From NCBI RefSeq assembly GCF_035046505.1, contig NC_089829.1, forward strand, positions 6,702,156-6,766,155: DNA of 64,000 nucleotides. The letters are read 5' to 3'. A program made the position numbers and the translations under genes. The first letter of the stretch is position 1. The number at the start of each line of letters is the position of its first letter. Positions 55,388 through 64,000 of the stretch are shown here, piece after piece. Below the pieces are notes generated by a model. It ran no database searches. It was not told the origin of the DNA and saw nothing but the letters and a program-made list of their open reading frames with translations. Source of the stretch: Tiliqua scincoides. Its lineage: Eukaryota; Chordata; Lepidosauria; Squamata; Scincidae.

Positions 55388-57654
55388 TACTTAGCACCAT
55401 AAACATGCAGGACAATGAGAAAGAGCAAAAGGGGGCCTGGATCAAACATCACACTAGGATCAAACCATAGTTCCATGTAACATCTGAGCAGTGCCAGCCT
55501 CCCTCATTTGTTTGCATGCATACATAAATATCTAACTCGATATCTTAAGTTTTAAAGACAAAATACTGCTTATGGAAAAATCTTAGGCCACTTTTGCAAG
55601 CATTTAATGATCATAGCAAATGGTGCTGACCATTACAGATGTACAGTAATTAGCAAATCACCAGACTCCACAAATACCAATGGTAGAATGTGAAAATACA
55701 CACCCTGCAGTGTACAGAGTTGCATTTATCACTTATTCTAATCCATTCAAGCAAACAGAATGACTCCATCACTGAAGATGCCAAGTGCTGCACTAACAGT
55801 TTTACATACTGTATTTGTGGAATTGGAGCCAGCTTATGTATCAGCTCCCAGAGCAAGCAACCTACTGCCACTCAGATGATCAAAGGAAGAGAACATTCAA
55901 AGAAAGCAACCTCTTATAGAACAAAGGACTGGGCATGTTTTTCTAAGTCTTCAAACCATATACAAACACATTTTCTGAGGGCTGAATCACAGTTCCCACC
56001 ATCTCAGCCGATGCTCTCACAACCCACACTGCTGCATCTCCTTCCCTGCCTAAGAACATCTCAAGATGGTTTCTGCCACATTCAACTGTCTATCACAGTT
56101 TCAAAATACTTCCAAATTAGCTAATTCACTATTTCTCCACCATTCCCTAGTTAGGAACAATCTTTCCTCAATTCCCTTCCCCTTTGCTGTGTGTGGGGGG
56201 AAGGGACAGATGAGGACAAAGCTAATTTGACTTTTCCCCAGTAGCCACATATGAACAGTTGCTTATATTATACAAGGTACAACCTCTTTCTGCAAGCAAG
56301 CAAATTTATCAATCAGTCCTAGAATTAAACATGTTCTTGGTATCTATCACCCTGCTGAAAAATTGAGTTGAGAGAGAACACATGTCAAAACTGAAACCAA
56401 AGCACCAGTTTTGAGGCAAGTTGCTGGTGACGAAATTCGTCAATGAAACCAGGAAACATCAAGCATATAATCAAGAGGATATTCCTTCATTTCTGATTTT
56501 ATCAAAACACACGCTTTCACGATCAGCATTTTGATGAGATACTGCTGGGATCTCAAAACTACCTCCTAATTACTAGTTTACTAGACTAATTAGTAGTCTA
56601 TCCCCCTAATATTTAATCATACATTCCTCCTACCACCCCAAAATAAACTTACAGCAATCTGCTATCCTCTAACTTTCAGAAGCTCTTCGTATAATTTCCA
56701 CATGGGACCATCTCCCATCCGTCTGTAGTAACACTGCTAAGCTCTAATAATCTCTTGGGTGAGCTTAGTTGCTTATTCAAATCCAGTTAAGATGAAACCT
56801 GCACACTGCCCTTTCAACACCTATCCCCATTCCCCTTGAAGAAAGACTGCCTCAGAATGCCTGTTGAGGTGGGTCTCCAGTATTAGGAGTCACAGTTCTC
56901 TGTGCCAATATGGATGAGCACATGGTCCTAGCACTAGAGAATATACGACTACAGGAAGAAAAATATCAGTTCAGTGCAAGTGTGACCTTTCTGGTCTCCT
57001 GCTAAAGCCTGTCAAAGAAAATATATGCCACTGTTCCACTGCAACCAGAGAAACACTTTCTCCAAAAGTTTCTATTCCTGGTGTACGACAACCCATTTTC
57101 ACTTTATCCAGAAGATGCTTACAGGAAGTTATATAGCTGGCTAATAGGTACTCTGCTTAGATGATGTTAGGATAATGGATCTAACAAGCCAAGCCAAGGT
57201 GCTCACAAAGTGAAACTGACCAATATTCTTCCTTCCTCCCTCACAATTTGAAGCATCTATAAACTAGAATCCAGATATTGTCTACTCTCTTCCATTCCAA
57301 TAATGCATGATCAAGCAACAAATCTGAGAGCAGACTCAATTCTTAATAGCTGGTATCACCAAAGACAGAGGGGTGGCTTCTATCCCAACAGTATCCCTTA
57401 TGTCTTCCCCATGCAAGGCTATGGGGAACCACTGTTGCAATGGAAAGCAAAATATCCACCACCCATCATATGAGATTCTCTACAATGTATATGTCCTTCC
57501 TTCGCACGCATTATACCCACTGTGAGGACTGAGATTTTGCTACTGTATACAAAGAAATGGTTGAAATTATCATTCAACAGAACAATAATGTTGTGATACA
57601 GTACACTCATTCTAACAATATTACACCACTGTCCCTAGCATGTATTCACTGCTG

Positions 57655-58097
57655 AAACAGAGACGCCTGCGTTGGCTTGGTCATGTCGTGAGAATGGATG
57701 GATCCCAAAGGATCTCCTCTATGGAGAACTCGTGCAAGGAAAGCGCCCTACAGGTAGACCACAGCTGCGAAACAAGGACATCTGCAAGAGGGATCTGAAG
57801 GCCTTAGGGATGGACCTCAACAAGTGGGAAACCCTGGCCTCTGAGCGGCCCGCTTGGAGGCAGGCTGTGCAGCATGGCCTTTCCCAGTTTGAAGAGACAC
57901 TTTGCCAACAGTCTGAGGCTAAGAGGCAAAGAAGGAAGGCCCATAGCCAGGGAGACAGACCAGGGACAGACTGCACTTGCTCCCGGTGTGGAAGGGATTG
58001 TCACTCCCGGATTGGCCTTTTCAGCCACACTAGACACTGTGCCAGAACCACCTTTCAGAGCGCGATACCATAGTCTTTCGAGACTGAAGGTTGCCAA
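57655..58097 (+). mobile_element. LINE type A, C-terminal coding end plus shared tail
   Basis: The reading frame is open to a stop just before the tail. It contains RRLRWLGHVV, then YGELVQGKRPTGRPQLRNKD, CKRDLKALGMDLNKWE, AWRQAVQHGLSQFEE, and a C2HC-like finger CSRCGRDCHSRIGLFSHTRH plus C (C-x2-C-x12-H-x3-C). This C-terminal block is typical of RTE-X-like or related LINEs; the clade is my inference. The 3' UTR is very short, ending GCGATACCATAGTCTTTCGA and GACTGAAGGTTGCCAA. It is 5'-truncated at about 57,655 and looks young. Confidence 0.82.
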
Positions 58098-58396
58098 TAC
58101 AATATACAATGGTTACATTAAAAGGGTAACAAGTATCATGGCTGACTGAGAAAGAGCTCTTCTATGCTGGGTCATCTGAGCAGGCCAACTAATCTGTTGC
58201 TAATTATTAGCAACCCAACTAATCTGTTGTCCAATTTAAATCTTCTTACCAACACCAATAAACGACTATACACTTTTACAGTGCCACACATACAACACCC
58301 TGTTCTATAAAGAACGTCTTCTGCTTTATGTTTGAGCTGTGCCCATGACAGAAAAGGGGGACATTTGCTCTGTTCTTTCCTGCTATACCACTAGAG

Positions 58397-58839
58397 CAGG
58401 GGTGTCCAAAGTTTTTTGCAGGAGGGCCACATCAGCTCTCTGACACCGTGTCGGGGGCCAAATTAATTTACATTTCAAATTTGAATAAATTTACATAAAT
58501 GAATATATTAAAGATTAACTTATATGAATGAATGAAGGTTTTGCAGTAGTTCAAGGCCTATAAAAGGCCTTGCACAAAGCAAGGCTAGCCTTTCCTTTCC
58601 TGCTGCTACTGCATCACAGACGTGAAACAACAAGCAATGGAGGGAGTCCTCATCCCACAGCTCACTTGACAGGTCAAACAGTTGCCTTCACCCTGAGAGC
58701 AGTTGCATCGGGCCAGTGTGGGCTCCAACAAATCTCTGGAGGGCCAGAGTCTCATTGGAGGCTAGGGGCTCCCTGAGGGCCACATAGGGAGGCCTTGAGG
58801 GCCGCAAGTGGCCCCCGGGCCGGGGTTTGGGCACCCCTG
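58397..58839 (+). mobile_element. Non-autonomous hAT element (family 1)
   Basis: It begins CAGGGGTGTCCAAAG and ends GGTTTGGGCACCCCTG. A perfect 8-bp target duplication, CACTAGAG, lies at 58,389-58,396 and 58,840-58,847. 443 bp with no transposase. Confidence 0.92.
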
Positions 58840-59084
58840 CACTAGAGCATCTGTGGAAGCAGGAAATTCAAAGGGTGCTCACATCTGGTGAGGCAAGGTC
58901 AGTTTGCCCCCCAAACAGACTCAGGTAATCTGACCCTGCCTGCCCATGTGGGAGGCTTCCCAGATGCCAAAACTGAGCCACCCTTGAACCACTGGAGAAC
59001 TAAACATTGGAAAGCAAAACCACTGGGCAGGAAAAAGATAGGCATCTCTTGGAGGTGGAAACGTACATAGCATAGACATTCTGT

Positions 59085-59185
59085 TCAATCCCTAGTAGGA
59101 GTGGGAAGGACCCCTGGCTGAAATCTTGGAAAACACCAGCCAGCGTAGACGATACAGAGCAAGAAGAACCAAGAGTGACTCCTTG
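59085..59185 (+). repeat. tRNA-derived SINE core fragment
   Basis: AATCTTGGAAAACACCAGCC followed by AGCGTAGACGATACAGAGC resembles the core of the family ('ctgccagtcagtgtagacaatactgagc'). Confidence 0.45.
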
Positions 59186-59507
59186 AAAGGCCGCTACCTA
59201 AGTTTCTCCTAGATGAAAGAAGTTGGCACTCACCCTCCTCCCCACTGCCTTCATAGAACCAGTAAGGCATTGCCATTCATAAAAAGACGCAACTAGGTTT
59301 TTTGTTATCAAGAACTAGCTTGATCAGCATAACAGCACAAGGAAAAGGAACCCTTTAAAAAAAATGTTCAGGTAGTCCATATACATATTCTACACTCAAA
59401 TCACTTAAAAGTAGAGCTGTGAGATTCAGTGCTAAAACTTTTCCAGTTTATATTTTCTCTCAAGACAGAAGAAAGGCAACTTCTATAGCTGCTGCAGCCG
59501 CGTGTGG

Positions 59508-59745
59508 GGGGCTGCCCAGAGGTCAGGTGAGGTCAGACCCAGAGCGCTCTGCCTGTTGCAGCTAGAGAAAGAGGGCTGCCCTGGGTCAGGTAAGGGCAGC
59601 CTGGAGTGCTCCCGTCAGTCGTGCAGCGCCTGCAGAGGAGGGGCTGCCCTGGGGTCAGCTGAGGGCAAGCTGGTCACGCGGGCTCTCCGCTGAGGAGGGC
59701 TGTCCTGGGTTCAGATGAGGGCAGCCCTGGAGCCCAGGCTGTTAG
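59508..59745. repeat. GC-rich degenerate tandem repeat, about four units of 55-65 bp
   Basis: Units start GGGCTGCCCAGAGGTCAGG, GGGCTGCCCTGGGTCAGG, GGGCTGCCCTGGGGTCAG and GGCTGTCCTGGGTTCAG, each followed by a variable part. A 19-bp duplication (AGGATGTGTGTGCGGGGCC twice) follows at about 59,743-59,781. It may belong to the DIRS-related sequence just downstream. Confidence 0.6.
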
Positions 59746-60029
59746 GATGTGTGTGCGGGGCCAGGATGTGTGTGCGGGGCCAGTAAGCTGGGCTCAGGCG
59801 CAGAAGGGCTCCAAATTTAAAAACAGATGTGGCTGCCCTGCTCTAGAGCAGGCAGTCACATGGGAGCCTCCATGCAGGCAGTGGCCTGCTGGTAGAAATA
59901 AGGGGGAAAGGGAAGAAACAGCAGGCAGGATAGCCTGCCGGAGCTGGGAGAGGAGGGGAAGGAGGAAAAAAGGCAGAAAGGAGAAGGGGGGTCCTTCCCT
60001 GCATTCTCCAGTGGGGGGTTCAGCAGAGC

Positions 60030-60187
60030 TGAACCAACTCCGTCCTGCTTTGCCGAAAGGCTAGGCCAGTTTGGGGAGTCCAGGTAGCCACGCCCCTCAG
60101 GAAGTCCAAAAGACTCTGGCCTGCCTACCTGAGAGGGAGGAGCTACCCACCTGTAAGGACTAAGACGGACATGGAGATCCCACTGGA
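60030..60187 (-). mobile_element. DIRS terminal fragment
   Basis: It is closely similar to 44,690-44,841: GCCGAAAGGCTAGGCCAG, GCCTACCTGAGAGGGAGGAG and CTAAGACGGACATGGAGATC. Only the end of an element is present and the remainder is missing on both sides, so it is a broken fossil. Confidence 0.82.
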
Positions 60188-61250
60188 GAAAGAACAATTT
60201 TTGATTTTCAGTCACTCACTTTCTTCATTTTTCAAAACAGGTGCTATCTGAGATGCTACAGAGAACAATGGATTAAAAAACCCCAAAGGAAAAAAAGTCA
60301 AGATCTCATGTTGCAAACAGATGTTTTGATACTGGGAAAGTGTAGGTCAGTTAAACCAATTCAACATTTTTTAGGTAGAAGATTGTTTTTTAGGCAGGAG
60401 GATTTGGGGAGTGGTACTTAAACCAGCAGTCGCCTGCCCAGTTGGACAGCCTCCAGATGCCTTGGTAGCCTGGTTTAATAGATCAAACTGGATATGTCAT
60501 CGCTTCCGCAGCTTTCATTTGCTTTGTTTTCTACATTATTGTAGCAATTTTTATCCTGCTTCACTGTTTCATTGTAGCTTTTTATTGATGCAGACGATTT
60601 TCCTCTTAGACATTTTGGGTTTCGCTACTGGAGAAAAAAATTGGGTATTTATGACAAAAAAAATTCAATGCCGCACCTTTAATTCTGAAACCATTCTGGG
60701 TATACTGGAGGTAGGACAGAAGCACTGCGCTTCTGCCACCGTCACCCATCAGATTAGCAATTCATTTGTAAAGCAGCAGCATCAAGAAATACTTGTATAG
60801 GAGGGGGAAAAAAAACTTATTTCAAATTATTTTACCTATCTCGATTAATGGAACCAGATTTGAAAAGCAAGGATAAGAACAGGTCAGTGTTACCACCATA
60901 CTGCAGGCAGAGCAGATTACATGACCAACACAGAGGTGAGATCTGAAATATAGGAACTTCTTGCCTATGTGTTTTCTTTTGCACAGTGCAAAAATGCACT
61001 GCCATTTTCCATACCTTTCTCTCAAACTGTTATCCATTTCCATCCCTAACCTCACATATAGCACGATATTCTGCAGTGAGGGTATCCAATTAGCTAGGCT
61101 GACCTAAGTGAAGTCTTGCAACATCACAATAAGTACAGCTTTTGCCAGGTGCCAACAAGGTTGGGTGAGTGGACTCAGAAATTTCATTTGCAAAAGTGTC
61201 ATTGCCAAAATAGGCAGGGAAGCACCAGCAAAGGAACCCAGCAGTACATT

Positions 61251-61282
61251 GGGGGGGGGGGGGGGAGAGAGAGAGAGAGAGA
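61251..61282. repeat. Poly-G followed by (GA)n
   Basis: G15 passes directly into GA repeats. Confidence 0.93.
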
Positions 61283-61802
61283 AGATAACCTAGTTTGCTT
61301 AGCTTGTAGAACTTTTTATTTCCTGAAAATGCAAATTGCAATATGCATGTAAGGGCAATCCCTCTTTTAAACAAAAACCCAAGAGTGGTTTGCTCTCTAG
61401 TGAGAAATCTCTCTCAACAAGGAAGGGCAGGCTGAGTTGAAGTGCTTGATACAGACACTGCCTCCAGCATTTGAAATCATAAGCGATTTCACTTTTCTCC
61501 CAACCAGGCCTGCGGTGACAGCTGGCCTGTAATTTTAACATTGCTCTTAGAAGAGTATGTTTTCTCTAAATATGGACGTTGGTGTGGCAACAGAGATATT
61601 TGGTCCTTTTCCATGGTTTCAGAACAAGATTTTTAGGTTTAGATTTTAAAAAATTAAGGAAGCTGAAAACGAATTCTCGCAACTAGTTGCAAAAGGCAAA
61701 AATCTCTGTCCTGAACATGGACAAAATTCTACCAGCTTAACGCCTAGGTTTGCGGTAAGATGTAACACAGACCATTATCCTTCTATTGTGGCCTGCCTTC
61801 AG

Positions 61803-62275
61803 TTGGCATCCTTCAGTCTCAGAAGACTACGGTATCGCGCTCTGAACGGTGGTTCTGGAACAGAGTGTCCTTTCCAGTGCACGAAGCCTGGGTAAGGTAG
61901 ATATGAAGGATAGACTGTTACCCATGCAGCAAATCCCCCCTCTCCACCTTGTTGGATTGGTCCAAAGGAAAGGCAGAAGCCAATACGGTTGGTTCCAGCG
62001 ACGTTGCAGGAGTTGCCAGAACGTGACTGTGTTCAGCCATGAACTGTCTCAGGGACTCCAGCTCCGGATTTTGTCTCCAGGTTGACTCCTGAAGCCTTTT
62101 CCATAACTGGATGTAGCCACAAGGCAGTAGAGGTTTGGGGTCAGAGTTTTCCTTCTCTCAGATGGGCTGCCTTCCCAGGCTAATGAGTCCCATCTACCCG
62201 GTGGCTGTTTAGTCGCCTCTTGCAACGAGTACAGCCAAACTGAGGGCCTATTCTTAGCACCGAGCCCCCAGGGGT
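61803..62275 (-). mobile_element. LINE 3' end, type B, with the shared tail
   Basis: It is the longer relative of 3,567-3,960 in opposite orientation. On the plus strand it starts TGGCATCCTTCAGTCTCAGA and contains CGGTATCGCGCTCTGAACGG, as in the type A copy at 39,700. No clear coding frame was found. Confidence 0.7.
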
Positions 62276-62708
62276 GGCCTGCCAGGCCCTTAACAACTTC
62301 CGAATTTTGCTAGCTGCTGGAAGAGTGTAAGAACAGGTGGTTTACCAAACCCCTGCTGAACCACCACACGGGCCCAGCTCAGCAAGCCTGTTGTAAGGAG
62401 GTCCTGAAAGGAGACACCATAGTCTGTAACAACTGGGGAGAGCTCCCACAGAACAGAAAGGAGGCCAGGAGTCTCAGAAACCTTGTGATGGTGACATCTC
62501 TGAACTACAAACCCTGGCTTTGGAGCCAAGTTCCTATCTTCTGAACTTGTACTTTTGGATGAAGACTATCAGCTTCATACAGACTCAAGACCACAACACT
62601 GTGGGCAACAGTTAACATTGCTCACAACTGAAGCAACGAGACAGGCTCCTGCCTGGAGAAACTTACAATGTAATGTCAGAACTGCAGTTGGATTAAATTC
62701 TAACAATG

Positions 62709-63021
62709 CAGCTGTGTGTAAGGACCGGGATACATTCTCTGATCCATGCTGTTATGTGATCAGGTCATTAAGTGAGCATTCAGTCCAATCTATTGCCTTT
62801 GGATTGTAAACAGACACTCCCTGCCAGGTACTAGCTGGCTGCACAGGCTACTGGAGATAGATTGCCTATTTCAGCATTAAGAGTCTCTCTGTTGTATAAA
62901 CAGATACTCTGCTGCAGGCTATGGGAGATTCGATAGCCTCATTAAGAGTATCTATTTTGCCTTGACCAGCATCATACAAGCAATCCATTGTTAAGCGAAC
63001 GGTTGTTAAGCAGTGCATGCC
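62709..63021 (+). mobile_element. Tigger-like short element, second family
   Basis: It is colinear with 47,853-48,165 (AGACACTCCCTGCCAG; TTAAGAGTCTCTCTGTTGTA) and ends GTTAAGCAGTGCATGCC next to TA. The left end is degraded. Confidence 0.68.
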
Positions 63022-63564
63022 TATGGTTGGACAGATGGAAAGCCAGTGCTATATAGGAATGGTCTTTGCCTCAAGGTTTTTATTAGGGGCTCAAAGTTAC
63101 AGTATAGTTAAAATGTTCATATTAACAATGCAAATCTTTCAGCTGTAAGCAAAATCTTAGTGACTGGACAACACTATGATAAATTTCTGCCAATAAAACC
63201 AGTGTGAATGTCTCCTCTTATCTGCAAGGTCACTGGGAGGTAAGGTCTGTTCAGGCACATCTCTGCAGCAGAGATAATGACAGGGCAGTTAGTCTTCAGG
63301 CAACCAGGCTCAGGGTAAGTTGGAGCCAAAGTTAACCCTTTCACTCCTCCTGAGAAAAAAAGTAAGCCAGGGCTCAACATTTCCATTTAAATCAAGCAAG
63401 CCTTGTTCTCTTTGGCAGGATCACATCAGATCCTTTCTGCATTCTCCTTCCATTTTGCAAATGTCTGGCAGAGGTCTGGTTTTTAAAATACCAGGATGTA
63501 ATCCTCATTTCCACCTGAAACAAATTCGGAGGCTACAATTCAGTGCACCATTACTTAAGAAACC

Positions 63565-63602
63565 ACTCCTGGAAAACAATGGGTCTACTTCTGAGTAATC
63601 AG
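63565..63602 (+). repeat. Fragment of the AGTAAG-type repeat
   Basis: AACAATGGGTCTACTTCTGA followed by GTAATCAGGTTGCAAC matches one half of the family motif. Confidence 0.4.
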
Positions 63603-64000
63603 GTTGCAACTATGTGTAGCTTAGCTGCACTTGCTCAGTCATTCCTTGTTGCTTGTCTCTTTGCTATGAATTGAATTGCATGCTCCCAGTTATAAGCTGT
63701 ATGTTTTATGTAGAGCCTCTGGCTTAACATACCAGGCACCCAATTTGATTACTGTATGGTGTTCACCGTGCACTTACTCTGATAGTGTTTACAAAAGATT
63801 GTGAGGACTCAAATTTAAAATGTATCTTATGAACTTTTCCTGTATTTTTAATAAATTAGAGACTGTACAGTTCTTACGTCACAATTACTGGCAGGTTATT
63901 TTTCAGGATGTGGCCTTGGGTAAAATCAGACAAAACTATAGTCAAGACACCTCCCGCTCCTAAATTTAACACACACACCTCCCCCCCACTAATCCAAAGA

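Larger units (their letters stand above)
53759..64000 (-). other. GNB1: 5' intron of GNB1, running out of the window
   Basis: No upstream non-coding exon or CpG-island promoter was recognised. Contents: a Tigger-like element, LINE type A and B ends, a hAT element, a DIRS end, GC-rich tandem repeats (59,508-59,745) and a second Tigger-like family member. About 55,390-57,650, 60,190-61,800 and 63,030-64,000 hold nothing recognised beyond a G/GA tract and one small palindromic motif. Confidence 0.65.

Noticed and set aside
59480-59870. GC-rich block as GNB1 promoter or first exon
   Set aside because: The richness comes from degenerate tandem repeats next to a DIRS end. CpG content is modest and no suitable donor and 5' UTR-like exon was identified.

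Overview
The window is vertebrate nuclear DNA, most likely from a squamate reptile (lizard or snake). The reasons are a GNB1 gene with the vertebrate exon structure and a mobile-element mix typical of squamates: CR1/L2-type LINEs, 5S-rRNA-derived SINEs, many short hAT and Tigger-like elements, a DIRS retroelement, and a short palindromic AGTAAG-type repeat. The species cannot be named from this sequence alone.

Layout. Positions 1 to about 16,630 hold no gene I can support; they are intergenic DNA built from dispersed repeats. From about 16,630 to beyond 53,758 lies one gene on the minus strand, GNB1 (G protein subunit beta-1). All nine coding exons are present, with consensus AG acceptors and GT donors, and sum to 1,023 nt (340 codons plus stop). 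The likely 3' UTR exon (16,630-18,624) is separated from the stop-codon exon by a probable intron in the 3' UTR. The start-codon exon carries 51 nt of 5' UTR. The remaining 5' exon(s) and promoter were not found and probably lie beyond position 64,000, so 53,759-64,000 is read as intron.

The introns are full of old elements. The largest is a broken DIRS-type tyrosine-recombinase retroelement (39,954-44,841) between coding exons 2 and 3, with inverted ends and the diagnostic internal complementary region. Further DIRS pieces lie near 50 kb and 60 kb. At least nine short hAT elements have matching or near-matching 8-bp target duplications with TA in the centre, which points to Buster-type hATs. 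Two Tigger-like families flanked by TA are also present.

The most unusual structure is a 5S-derived SINE. It occurs as single copies and as two separate tandem arrays (5,534-6,310 and 12,742-13,311) with the same 87-bp unit and the same unit junction. Its 3' tail, which can fold into a small hairpin, is also the 3' end of two LINE types in the window. This suggests a SINE-LINE partnership and a SINE lineage that spreads as multimers. I saw no other protein-coding gene, RNA gene, CRISPR array or operon-like system.
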